Assembly: GCA_034005165.1 (NCBI GenBank)
Contig: JAVEVE010000001.1
Coordinates: forward strand, 682,001 to 746,000
From: UBA1573 sp034005165
GTDB taxonomy: Bacteria > Pseudomonadota > Alphaproteobacteria > Micavibrionales > Micavibrionaceae
Length of the DNA stretch: 64,000 nucleotides
Direction: 5' to 3'
A program made the translations under genes and the position numbers. Positions 41,993 through 50,303 of the stretch are shown piece after piece. The notes beneath the pieces were generated by a model. That model saw only the letters and a list, made by a program, of their open reading frames with translations. It ran no database searches and was not told where the DNA came from. The stretch's first letter is position 1; the number at the start of each line of letters is the position of its first letter.

Positions 41993-42544
41993 TCAGAAGC
42001 CACGACCAAATTGGGAAATAAATTCTATCTCTTCAGGAGTACTAACCCTCCCGAGGATTTCATTCCGATGAGGAAAACGCCCGAAGCGTTCGATAATTTT
42101 ATAATGACGCAACGCGTAATCATAACTCAAAGGCTCATCCTCACGCATTTTTTCAAACAAGGACAACGAAAAACTCTGGTCATCCAGATTTTCACTATGC
42201 TCGAATGGCAAATAAAGAAAACGGCGCTTGGCCAGACTAACCAGATGATCGAACCCAAGCTCGATAACTTTTCGCGAGACCTGACGAGCCTTGTCATCTG
42301 TTTCAAATGCTTGCGCTTTTCCCCGAAACATATTGCGCGGAAATTGGTCAAAAATCAAAACAAGCGCCAACGCGCCATCTACATCACGCGACCAACCGTC
42401 ACAAACCCCGTTGACAGCCATAGCATAAAGGCCCGAGAACCGATCCCGGACCATATCATCGAACACATCATTTACCTGAAACCACTGAGACGGAACGGTT
42501 TCCTCAAACCAGAAATGGAGAACGTCCTGTATGGAGTCTCTCAT
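41993..42544 (-). CDS. DUF924 family protein
   Basis: A 183-residue helical DUF924 protein: VLHFWFEET at the start, DRFSGLYAMAVNG, then the hallmark LALVLIFDQFPRNMFRG, FLYLPFEHSE, and the C-terminal FGRFPHRNEILGR. TPR-like by fold, with no known activity. It is about 45 bases upstream of the Na/Pi transporter gene and on the same strand, in a run that includes the small membrane gene at 42551. Confidence 0.9.
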   Translation of the reverse strand: MRDSIQDVLHFWFEETVPSQWFQVNDVFDDMVRDRFSGLYAMAVNGVCDGWSRDVDGALALVLIFDQFPRNMFRGKAQAFETDDKARQVSRKVIELGFDHLVSLAKRRFLYLPFEHSENLDDQSFSLSLFEKMREDEPLSYDYALRHYKIIERFGRFPHRNEILGRVSTPEEIEFISQFGRGF

Positions 42545-42550
42545 CCGCTA

Positions 42551-42811
42551 TCACTTTTTACCCGACAAGGCTTTGTATTTCTTTTCGGCACGATCAGCAA
42601 GAAAAGTTAACACAGCCCCCGGAACAAACGGGACAAGAAAGTAGAAAATGGTATATGGATCACGCAATGCTTCCGCAAGACGCCCATCCACATTTTTGAC
42701 ATACAAAACACAAAAAACGAAAATCCCTAAAGTCACAAACAGCAAGGACGTAAAGCGGTACACTTTAGCCTTAATATAATAAGTACGCGGGTCTATCTCG
42801 TTTTTTGCCAT
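42551..42811 (-). CDS. Small membrane protein, hypothetical
   Basis: An 86-residue protein with two hydrophobic segments (about 17-36, TSLLFVTLGIFVFCVLYV, and 52-70, YTIFYFLVPFVPGAVLTFLA) separated by an Arg- and Asp-containing loop. The lysine-rich C-terminal tail (RAEKKYKALSGKK) predicts cytosolic ends. It lies between the DUF924 gene (6 bases) and the bc1 operon (20 bases), so it may be co-transcribed with the cytochrome genes. Function unknown. Confidence 0.65.
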   Translation of the reverse strand: MAKNEIDPRTYYIKAKVYRFTSLLFVTLGIFVFCVLYVKNVDGRLAEALRDPYTIFYFLVPFVPGAVLTFLADRAEKKYKALSGKK

Positions 42812-42831
42812 GATACTTGTCTATTTAGGTC

Positions 42832-43605
42832 TTAATGAACTTTTGACCAGATGCTTTTTTTGACAGCGTACATAATTCCAGCAAACGCAATCAGGAATAA
42901 GATAACTTTAAAGCCCATCTGCTTACGATGCTCCATCTCTGGCTCAGCAGCCCAGGTCAAGAAGGTCGAAACGTCTTTCGAATATTGCTCGACAGTCTGG
43001 GGCATTCCGTCTTCATACGCAACAGCACCAGCGACTAGAGGAGGTGGCATCTTGATGACATTTCCGGTCATATGCTTGTTATAATATTGTCCCGGAAGAA
43101 TGTCCACTCCCGCAGGAGCTTCAGCATATCCAGTAAGAACGCCAAACACATAATCTGCGCCACCAACACGGGCCTTGGTAATCAGGGATAAATCGGGAGG
43201 TAACGCGCCGCCATTTGCAGCCATTGACGCCTGATCGTTAGCAAAAGGAGACTTGAAATGGTCGCTCGGACGTCCTGGGCGCTCAAACATCTCGCCTTCA
43301 TCATTCGGACCATCAATAATGGTATACTCGCCAGCAATCGCTTTGATTTGGTCTTCGCTATATCCCAGCTCGGAGAGATTACGATAAGCCACACGCTTCA
43401 TGGAATGGCACGCAGCGCACACTTGTCGATAAACCAGAAGACCACGCTGTAAGGATGCTTTATCATATGTTCCGAAAGGTCCTTCAAATGACCAATCCAC
43501 ATTCGGAAGAGGATGGGCATTCCCCTCGGAAGCATGAGAAACTCCGCCACCGAAAGCCGTAGACAACGCCAGAACAGAGAGAGAGGTTAAAATAACTTTT
43601 TTCAT
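42832..43605 (-). CDS. petC: Cytochrome c1 of the bc1 complex
   Basis: Electron carrier that passes electrons from the Rieske centre to soluble cytochrome c. The 257-residue precursor has a signal peptide (MKKVILTSLSVLALSTAFGG) and the haem-binding motif CAACH (Cys63-Cys66-His67) in VYRQVCAACHSMKRVAYR. A conserved Met ligand region lies near NVIKMPPPLVAG, and a C-terminal membrane anchor follows (VILFLIAFAGIMYAV). Last gene of the petA-petB-petC operon, transcribed on the minus strand. Confidence 0.96.
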   Translation of the reverse strand: MKKVILTSLSVLALSTAFGGGVSHASEGNAHPLPNVDWSFEGPFGTYDKASLQRGLLVYRQVCAACHSMKRVAYRNLSELGYSEDQIKAIAGEYTIIDGPNDEGEMFERPGRPSDHFKSPFANDQASMAANGGALPPDLSLITKARVGGADYVFGVLTGYAEAPAGVDILPGQYYNKHMTGNVIKMPPPLVAGAVAYEDGMPQTVEQYSKDVSTFLTWAAEPEMEHRKQMGFKVILFLIAFAGIMYAVKKSIWSKVH

Positions 43606-43618
43606 TTCTGTCAGTTCC

Positions 43619-44926
43619 CTAGCAAGAAGATTTACATTTCAGAACCGCCGCATGAATGCTTTCAGGCATCGGCAACGCTTTTTCTGTACGGCTCAGAATT
43701 GGTAGAATAATCAGGAAGAACCCGAAATAATACGCTGTCGCAATCTGGGCCACATGGGTTGTAGTAAAAATAAAACTTTCAGTGATGTGGAACAAAGGTA
43801 CATCAGCAGGCATGCCACCAACTTTCCCGAGAATAAGGACTGAGACCACAAACAACAATAATGCAACACGGAACTTCGGACGATATTTCGCAGAACGAAC
43901 CGGGTGAGAGTCAAGCCAAGGCATCACCAGAAGAATGGCAATAGAACCGAACATCAACAACACACCGCCGAGTTTGGCAGTAATGATTGTAACCTCTGTA
44001 AACGGAATGCCTATATCAATCGTAACAGCACGCAAAATCGCATAGAACGGCAAGAAGTACCATTCGGGAACGATGTGGGCAGGTGTCACCATCGGGTTAG
44101 CCGGAATATAGTTATCAGGGTGCCCCAATGCATTCGGCATAAAGAAGACGAAGATTGTATACACAATCAGGAACACCAAAAGGCCGAAACTATCCTTCAT
44201 CGTGTAATACGGATGGAAAGGAAGAGTATCATCCTTGGTTTTTGGCTCGATCCCGTCAGGGTTGTTGGAACCCGTCACGTGCAGAGCCCACACATGGAGA
44301 AACACAACACCGACAATCACAAACGGCAAGAGATAGTGCAAAGAGAAGAAACGGTTAAGTGTCGGATTATCAACCGAGAACCCACCAATCAACAACGTCT
44401 GTATCGGCTCACCAACGAACGGGAATGCCGTAAAGAAATTGGTAATAACGGTGGCTCCCCAGTAGCTCATTTGCCCCCATGGGAGCACATACCCCATAAA
44501 AGCAGTTGCCATCATCAGAAGGAAAATGACCACCCCGAAAATCCACAATAATTCACGAGGAGCTTTATAGGAACCATAATACATGCCCCGGAAGATGTGA
44601 ATATACACGGCAACAAAGAAGAAAGACGCCCCGTTCATGTGAATGTAGCGGATCAACCATCCGTAATTGACATCACGCATAATGCGCTCAACGCTATCAA
44701 ATGCCAATCCGGTGTTTGCAGCATAGTGCATCGCCAGAGTAATACCGGAGACAATCATCGTCACCAGCATGAACATGGCAATCGCACCGAAGTTCCAGAA
44801 ATAGTTAAAATTCTTTGGAGTCGGGAAAACGCCATACTCTTTTTGCATCAGAGTAAAGACTGGCAGGCGGGAATCAACCCACTCCACGACTTTGTTATCA
44901 AAAGGTGTACGAGGTCCGGCAGACAT
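43619..44926 (-). CDS. petB: Cytochrome b of the bc1 complex
   Basis: The 435-residue inner-membrane subunit carries both haems b and the Qo and Qi sites. Haem ligands lie in HMNGASFFFVAVYIHIFRGM and in LHVWALHVTGSN, and the Qo site PEWYFLPFYAILR is complete. About eight helices. Length is typical for an alphaproteobacterial cytochrome b. It starts 20 bases after the Rieske gene stop and precedes petC by 13 bases. Confidence 0.97.
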   Translation of the reverse strand: MSAGPRTPFDNKVVEWVDSRLPVFTLMQKEYGVFPTPKNFNYFWNFGAIAMFMLVTMIVSGITLAMHYAANTGLAFDSVERIMRDVNYGWLIRYIHMNGASFFFVAVYIHIFRGMYYGSYKAPRELLWIFGVVIFLLMMATAFMGYVLPWGQMSYWGATVITNFFTAFPFVGEPIQTLLIGGFSVDNPTLNRFFSLHYLLPFVIVGVVFLHVWALHVTGSNNPDGIEPKTKDDTLPFHPYYTMKDSFGLLVFLIVYTIFVFFMPNALGHPDNYIPANPMVTPAHIVPEWYFLPFYAILRAVTIDIGIPFTEVTIITAKLGGVLLMFGSIAILLVMPWLDSHPVRSAKYRPKFRVALLLFVVSVLILGKVGGMPADVPLFHITESFIFTTTHVAQIATAYYFGFFLIILPILSRTEKALPMPESIHAAVLKCKSSC

Positions 44927-44946
44927 TCAATTGCTCCCTAAAAAAA

Positions 44947-45534
44947 TTATCCGATTCGAATGAGTGTATCGCTGAGGAAAGAGTAAGACGGCACTTCCAG
45001 ATTCTTCGGCGCAGGCCCCTTACGGATACGGCCTGAAGTATCATAGGCAGAGCCGTGACAAGGGCAGAACCACCCGTCATAATCGCCGCGCATATCACCC
45101 GTTTTTTGCCCCAGAGGAACACATCCCAGATGTGTACAAACACCGATCACAATCAACCATTCAGGCTTCTGGACACGTTCAGAGTCCGCTTGCTTGTCAC
45201 GAAGCGTTGTAACATCGACTTCTTTAGCTTCTGCGATTTCTTTTTCCGTACGGTGACGGATAAACACAGGCTTACCCCGCCACATAACTGTAACAGCTTG
45301 CCCTGGCTCGATCGAAGATACATCAACTTCCGTTGTGGACATAGCCAGAGTATCGGCGGCAGGATTCATCTGGCTAACAAACGGCCAGACAACGCTCCCT
45401 GCCCCAACCGCAGCCATCGCACCGGCAGTCATATACAAGAAGTCCCGGCGACCTTCGGAGTTGCAGGAGTTATCTCCGCTTCCGCAGGCCCCTTGACCAT
45501 GACAACATGAATCAGAATTATGTTCAGAGGACAT
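44947..45534 (-). CDS. petA: Rieske iron-sulfur subunit of the bc1 complex
   Basis: The 195-residue Rieske protein takes electrons from ubiquinol to cytochrome c1. The [2Fe-2S] ligands are in CTHLGC (Cys-x-His) and CPCHG (Cys-x-x-His), followed by SAYDTSGRIRKGPAP. A Tat-like export signal RRDFL lies at 29-33 with the following membrane helix. Unusually, the N-terminal extension has four cysteines (10, 11, 17, 24) in a Gly/Ser-rich stretch before it. It is the first gene of the operon; about 200 bases without other genes lie upstream. Confidence 0.95.
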   Translation of the reverse strand: MSSEHNSDSCCHGQGACGSGDNSCNSEGRRDFLYMTAGAMAAVGAGSVVWPFVSQMNPAADTLAMSTTEVDVSSIEPGQAVTVMWRGKPVFIRHRTEKEIAEAKEVDVTTLRDKQADSERVQKPEWLIVIGVCTHLGCVPLGQKTGDMRGDYDGWFCPCHGSAYDTSGRIRKGPAPKNLEVPSYSFLSDTLIRIG

Positions 45535-45734
45535 TCACAATCATCCTAAATAAAAAAGAAGTGTTACAAGTGGTGAAGACACATACACCTATTGCCGGTA
45601 TTACACCAGCCCCACCTTGTTAAAACAAAAGAAAAAGAAAATAAAGCCCCTAACCTGAACCGCACACAAAAACTTCCCCGACCGGATTTTGAAAAATCTA
45701 TTGCAAGGAGAAGTACTTATGATAAGGACAGGAT

Positions 45735-46184
45735 ATGAGATTAGCCGCTTACCAACCAGACATTCCGCAAAATACAGGCGCCTTAATTCGCCTGTGCGCA
45801 GGACTGAATGTCCCACTAGACCTGATCGAGCCATTCGGTTTTATCTGGGACGAGAGAAAAATCAGATCTTCGGCCATGGATTATTTTGATCTGGCCCGTA
45901 TTACACGCCACTCTTCATGGGAAGCCTTCACCAAAACCTATGCAAACGCACGAATAATCCTGCTTTCAACAAAATCCTCCGTCATCTATACGGATTTTGC
46001 ATTTGAACCGTCTGATATCTTGTTGCTGGGCCGCGAAAGCGCAGGAGTCCCGGAAGAAATTCACAATTCCATCCCGTATAAAGTCAGAATCCCAATGGCC
46101 CAAGGAGCAAGATCACTCAATATGGCCATGGCCGGAGCCATGATTTTGGGGGAAGGACTGAGACAAACCGGCCACAAGCCCTAA
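45735..46184 (+). CDS. trmL: tRNA (cytidine(34)-2'-O)-methyltransferase TrmL
   Basis: A 149-residue SPOUT methyltransferase that methylates the wobble base ribose of tRNA-Leu isoacceptors. It has the TrmL start (MRLAAYQPDIPQNTGALIRLC) and the knot motifs LLGRESAGVPEEIH and the C-terminal IPMAQGARSLNMAMAGAMILGE. Length is normal for a standalone TrmL dimer. ATG 45735 is closely preceded by AGGACAGG. It is divergent from the bc1 operon and precedes hemF. Confidence 0.95.
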   Translation: MRLAAYQPDIPQNTGALIRLCAGLNVPLDLIEPFGFIWDERKIRSSAMDYFDLARITRHSSWEAFTKTYANARIILLSTKSSVIYTDFAFEPSDILLLGRESAGVPEEIHNSIPYKVRIPMAQGARSLNMAMAGAMILGEGLRQTGHKP

Positions 46185-46286
46185 AAAAATTATTTAAATA
46201 CAACAGGATAGATGGTGCGACATTTTGCCCAAATTCAGACAAAGGAAATATTTTACTTCACTAATAAAATATCTAAGTATTAAGCC

Positions 46287-47189
46287 ATGAATTTATTGTC
46301 CGGAAAAAAAGATAATGCCTCCGCCGAAACGGATGGAGACAGGCAGGGATCTGAAAAATTTTTCAGAAGCCTTCGGGACAGAATCTGTGCAGAATTCGAG
46401 ACCATAGAGACAGAGCTTGCTGGTACGCGCCACAACGACAAACCTGCGGGAACATTTTCCAGAACGGTTTGGCACCACAGCGACCACGATGGGACGCCAG
46501 GCGGTGGCGGCGAGATTTCGCTGATGAAGGGGCGAGTCTTTGAAAAGGTCGGCGTCAATATTTCTACAGTTTTCGGAACCTTCAGCCCGCAATTTCGGGC
46601 AAACATTCCAGGAGCCGAAGACAACGGCGGAAAATTCTGGGCTACGGGCATCTCCCTTGTCGCCCACATGACTTCCCCAAAAGTCCCGGCCGTACACATG
46701 AATTTACGCATGATCCGCACGTCAAAATCCTGGTTGGGTGGCGGCATGGATCTGACCCCTGTTTTTGTAAACGATGCAGACACAGCAACATTCCATAATG
46801 CGATAAAATCTTGCTGCGACAAACACAGTCCAACATACTATGAAGAATTCAAAAACTGGTGCGACCGCTATTTCTACCTGCCCCACCGTCAGGAAACACG
46901 AGGTGTCGGAGGTATTTTCTACGACTACATCAACACAGGGAACTGGGAGAAGGATTTTGCATTCTCCCGCGATGTCGGAGAAACTTTCCTAAAAACCTAT
47001 CCGCAAATTGTTCGCGCTCATATGAACGAAGACTGGACCGATGAGGATCGGCACAGCCAATTAGTTAAGCGCGGCCGTTATGTCGAGTTTAACCTGCTCT
47101 ATGATCGCGGAACGCAATTCGGCCTGAGGACAGGAGGCAATACAGAAGCCATCCTAATGTCCCTCCCGCCGGAAGTCATCTGGGAATAA
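46287..47189 (+). CDS. hemF: Oxygen-dependent coproporphyrinogen III oxidase
   Basis: HemF turns coproporphyrinogen III into protoporphyrinogen IX with oxygen, in haem synthesis. The 300-residue length is normal. Conserved stretches: GGGGEISLMKGRVFEKVGVN, FWATGISLVAHM, SKSWLGGGMDLTPVF, ETRGVGGIFYD and RGRYVEFNLLYDRGTQFGL. Its presence shows aerobic haem synthesis, in line with the bc1 operon upstream. It ends 5 bases from the convergent CCA transferase gene. Confidence 0.97.
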   Translation: MNLLSGKKDNASAETDGDRQGSEKFFRSLRDRICAEFETIETELAGTRHNDKPAGTFSRTVWHHSDHDGTPGGGGEISLMKGRVFEKVGVNISTVFGTFSPQFRANIPGAEDNGGKFWATGISLVAHMTSPKVPAVHMNLRMIRTSKSWLGGGMDLTPVFVNDADTATFHNAIKSCCDKHSPTYYEEFKNWCDRYFYLPHRQETRGVGGIFYDYINTGNWEKDFAFSRDVGETFLKTYPQIVRAHMNEDWTDEDRHSQLVKRGRYVEFNLLYDRGTQFGLRTGGNTEAILMSLPPEVIWE

Positions 47190-47194
47190 CCCCC

Positions 47195-48418
47195 TTAGAG
47201 CTTATAGAGCTTATAGCGCTCCAGATCCAAAAGCTGCGAACGGGACAGGGCAAAATCCGACTCGATCCAAAGACGTTTCAATCGCCCTAATTCGAAACCT
47301 ATAGCCTCTCCCTCAATACCAAGAAGCCTCATATCGTGACCGCCGACAGGAAATGCAGGAGTGTCCGCTAAACATCCGGACATAACAAACTCTTGATGTT
47401 CGCTCCGCGTTAGACGTCCCAGCGCGTAGAGCAAATCCAAAAGACATAATGTAAAATCCCGCCCGTCATTGATAGCCATCTCGCGCACATCTGCCAAATC
47501 GATCCGAATCGTATTTATTTTTTTAGAAACAAGCCAGATTAAAAGTTTTTTCCAGAAACGATTCAAAATCAAAAGGTTAGACATTCTGTTCAAACCGGAA
47601 ACAGACGCGCCGCACATCAATGCCAATCGCGCAACAACCAAAGCTTCACCGGAATCGGATTGAACAGCCAAGAGCTTTTTAAACGAGGAAATTTCAAAAT
47701 CTCTAGAGAAAAAACCGCCCAAAAGCCCGCTGGACCACAACACCTCGACCCCGCGAGAGGCGCCAACCCCTGTCACAATCTTAGACAGCTCTTGTGTGAC
47801 ACGTTCCTTTGAAAGGGTTTTAAGCCCCCTCTTATTCTGACAACAGGCCTCAAGCCCCACCGTATCGAACTTGCCACGACCATAGCGGGCGGAAAATCTG
47901 ATAAACCTTAAAATTCTTAAATAGTCTTCACGAATACGCGCATTCGCTTCTCCGACAAATCTGACTTTACGCTTCTCCAAATCCGCAAGACCACACCCCA
48001 GCGGATCATGAATACGTCCATCCAGATCTGCATAAAGTGTATTGATAGTAAAATCACGCCTCCGCGCATCTTCCACCCAATCGGTAGAAAATTCGACCTC
48101 TGCACGCCGCCCATCTGTCTTTTTGTCGATACGAAGCGTTGTGATTTCATAGCGCTTACCATTTATCACGGCTGTCACCGTACCGTGCTGAATCCCTGTA
48201 GGTATTGATTTAATTCCCTTTTCATTAAGACGCTCCGTCACGCATTGTGGCGTCAGGCTCGTTGCAAGGTCAATATCACCAATCTCTTCGCCTAAAAGAG
48301 CATTGCGCACACATCCACCCACAAAGCGGGCAGATCCCTCTCCTAAAGCCCGAAAAATTTTCCGGATTTCTGGTGAAGACATTTCGGGTGGCAACAAAAA
48401 AGAATGATGAACAGTCAT
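47195..48418 (-). CDS. cca: CCA tRNA nucleotidyltransferase
   Basis: The enzyme adds or repairs the 3' CCA of tRNAs. The 407-residue protein has the class II nucleotidyltransferase motifs FVGGCVRNALLG and GDIDLATSL, the DARRRDFTINTLYAD segment and the FVGEANARIREDYLRILRFIRF block. The C-terminal tail is divergent. The frame opens at 48442, but ATG 48418 is in better position for the domain start. Some tRNA genes here, such as tRNA-Leu(CAA), already encode CCA, so the enzyme would mainly repair or serve the rest. Confidence 0.92.
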   Translation of the reverse strand: MTVHHSFLLPPEMSSPEIRKIFRALGEGSARFVGGCVRNALLGEEIGDIDLATSLTPQCVTERLNEKGIKSIPTGIQHGTVTAVINGKRYEITTLRIDKKTDGRRAEVEFSTDWVEDARRRDFTINTLYADLDGRIHDPLGCGLADLEKRKVRFVGEANARIREDYLRILRFIRFSARYGRGKFDTVGLEACCQNKRGLKTLSKERVTQELSKIVTGVGASRGVEVLWSSGLLGGFFSRDFEISSFKKLLAVQSDSGEALVVARLALMCGASVSGLNRMSNLLILNRFWKKLLIWLVSKKINTIRIDLADVREMAINDGRDFTLCLLDLLYALGRLTRSEHQEFVMSGCLADTPAFPVGGHDMRLLGIEGEAIGFELGRLKRLWIESDFALSRSQLLDLERYKLYKL

Positions 48419-48468
48419 AAGCGCAATTATACCAGCCACCACCTTATAAAACTATAAGGGAATGGGGT

Positions 48469-48801
48469 TTAATGCAGGAACAACTCGTGCAGATTAAAAG
48501 AACCAGTTTTATTCGGAGAAATTTCCCGCAGCTTGTCCTGTGCCGCAGCCAAAGACAGTCCGATATGACGATGATTTTCACGCATAAATTTAGCATGCCA
48601 TTCACCACTTCTATAAGCCACAGCTTCATGTGATAACGGCAATCCGGCAGACGCTAGATCATGAATAGCAATCAACCGCAAAGCTTCGCGGTAATCTTCC
48701 CACTTATTATCAATAAAATGAATAGAGGATTTACACTGATCCTGCCGCCCATACCGCTGCATTAACACACCTGCTTTTTCGTCTTTCAGGATGCTTAGCA
48801 T
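48469..48801 (-). CDS. Hypothetical protein
   Basis: A 110-residue protein with no recognised family. It is helical and His/Arg-rich (MQRYGRQDQCKSSIHFIDNK, WEDYREALRLIAIHDLASAG, GEWHAKFMRENHRHIGLSLA). One cysteine, no signal peptide. It lies between smpB (30 bases upstream) and cca, on the same strand. The conserved-looking middle suggests a real gene, but no function can be given. Confidence 0.55.
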   Translation of the reverse strand: MLSILKDEKAGVLMQRYGRQDQCKSSIHFIDNKWEDYREALRLIAIHDLASAGLPLSHEAVAYRSGEWHAKFMRENHRHIGLSLAAAQDKLREISPNKTGSFNLHELFLH

Positions 48802-48831
48802 ATATTATGAATAACTGCAAATTTATGAAAA

Positions 48832-49329
48832 TTACTCTCCGTCTCCGCGTAGAATGCGGTTTTTGGAGCGATTCCAGTCACGTTGCTTGATCGTCTCGCG
48901 CTTATCATGCTGGGCTTTCCCCTTAGCCAAGGCGATCTCGACCTTAGCCACACCACGGGAGTTAAAATAAAGCCGCACAGGCACAATTGTATACCCTTTT
49001 TGCTTTACAGCGGCATAAAGTCTGGCAATTTCGCGTTTATGAAGCAGTAACTTCCGCTCCCTGCGAGGAACATGTTGTAAATGCGCGCCCGCGGGCCCGT
49101 AAGGAGAGATATAGGACCCGATCAGCCACAAATCTCCGCCACGCTCTTCAGCAAAGCACTCATTGAGCGAGCATTGCCCGTGACGCAAAGACTTAACTTC
49201 CGTACCTGTCAGCATAACACCGGCTTCAAACTTCTCTTCCAGAAAATAATCAAAACGCGCACGACGATTTTCGGCAACCGTATGGTTCACCGAAATCAAT
49301 GCTTTTGCGGCTTTTTTATCCTTGGCCAT
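48832..49329 (-). CDS. smpB: SsrA-binding protein SmpB
   Basis: SmpB binds tmRNA and brings it to stalled ribosomes for trans-translation. The 165-residue protein has the family's core: RRARFDYFLEEKFEAGVMLTGTEVKSLR, ISPYGPAGAHLQHVPRRERKLLLHK, and the C-terminal basic tail (AKGKAQHDKRETIKQRDW). Length is typical. It follows dapA on the same strand, 26 bases away, a common alphaproteobacterial pair. No tmRNA gene is seen in this window. Confidence 0.96.
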   Translation of the reverse strand: MAKDKKAAKALISVNHTVAENRRARFDYFLEEKFEAGVMLTGTEVKSLRHGQCSLNECFAEERGGDLWLIGSYISPYGPAGAHLQHVPRRERKLLLHKREIARLYAAVKQKGYTIVPVRLYFNSRGVAKVEIALAKGKAQHDKRETIKQRDWNRSKNRILRGDGE

Positions 49330-49355
49330 AGTGAAAATTTAATTCCCGCTTGATG

Positions 49356-50270
49356 TTAGGCGCGGAGTTTCTCCGATTTTGCCACGCTAATCAAGCCCAA
49401 TTCTGTCAATACCTGATCAACCCTCTCACGGCAAGCCGGAGTTGCCTCCACCAAAGGAAGGCGCACTTCATCTCGACACAACCCCAAACGAGACGCCGCA
49501 TATTTTGTAGGAGCTGGTGAGCTTTCAGTAAACAGAACCTTATGAAGGGGCATCAATCTGGCTTGCAAAGACTGGAACAAGGCAATATCGCGCGCGGCCC
49601 ATGCATCCTGAAACGCGGCACACATGGCAGGAGCAATATTAGACGCCACAGAGATACATCCATCAGCCCCATGAGCCAAAGCAGCCCCTGCAATCGCATC
49701 ATCCCCGCACAACACGCGGAAACTATCTTTGACACGAGACTTGATTTCTGTCGTACGCGAAACGTCTGGCGTAGCATCCTTGATCGCCATCACACGCGGC
49801 AATTCCGCTAATCTGCAAACAGTTTCGACAGAAATCTCGACCCCGCAACGGCTCGGGACATTATAAAGGACAATCGGCAAATCCGTCGCATCATGAACAG
49901 CTTTGAAATGGGAATACATCCCGTCTTGGGAAGGTTTGTTATAATATGGAACAACCACCAGCGCTGCATCAACACCGCAAGACTGGGCAAGACGGGTCAT
50001 ATAAATCGTCTTGGACGTAGAATTGGATCCCGTACCCGCAATAACCGGAACCGATTTGCTATTTTGGCTCTTGACCGCTTGCACGGACATGTCAAGAATG
50101 GCGCGTACTTCATTCTCTTCGAGCGTCGGGGCTTCTCCCGTCGTACCACAAGGAACCAGACCGTGAGACCCATGTTCGATCTGATACACCAAAACCTTTT
50201 CAAACGACTTGGCATCGAAAGCCCCCTCAATAAACGGGGTCACCAGCGCTGTAATAGATCCGTGGAACAT
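49356..50270 (-). CDS. dapA: 4-Hydroxy-tetrahydrodipicolinate synthase
   Basis: DapA condenses pyruvate with aspartate semialdehyde in lysine and diaminopimelate synthesis. The 304-residue length is normal. The pyruvate-binding GTTGEAPTL loop, the catalytic Tyr in YNVPSRCGVEIS and the Schiff-base Lys in VMAIKDATPDVSR are all present. It is divergent from the lytic transglycosylase gene (33 bases between starts), linking two murein-related functions. Its own sequence opposes a long false frame from 49893 on the other strand. Confidence 0.97.
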   Translation of the reverse strand: MFHGSITALVTPFIEGAFDAKSFEKVLVYQIEHGSHGLVPCGTTGEAPTLEENEVRAILDMSVQAVKSQNSKSVPVIAGTGSNSTSKTIYMTRLAQSCGVDAALVVVPYYNKPSQDGMYSHFKAVHDATDLPIVLYNVPSRCGVEISVETVCRLAELPRVMAIKDATPDVSRTTEIKSRVKDSFRVLCGDDAIAGAALAHGADGCISVASNIAPAMCAAFQDAWAARDIALFQSLQARLMPLHKVLFTESSPAPTKYAASRLGLCRDEVRLPLVEATPACRERVDQVLTELGLISVAKSEKLRA

Positions 50271-50303
50271 AATGGTTTCTCTCCTGTTAATTTTTCAGAG
50301 TCT

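Noticed and set aside
43904..44551. Plus-strand frame of 215 codons opposite cytochrome b
   Set aside because: His/Arg/Asn-rich antisense translation of a conserved gene; no protein features.
47190..47225. Repeated AGAGCTTATAG between hemF and cca as a possible terminator or att site
   Set aside because: It encodes the repetitive C-terminus KLYKL of the CCA enzyme, so the repeat is explained by coding sequence.
49893..50303. Long frame extending the lytic transglycosylase N-terminus by 137 residues
   Set aside because: It runs antisense to dapA, and the signal peptide begins only at ATG 50304.
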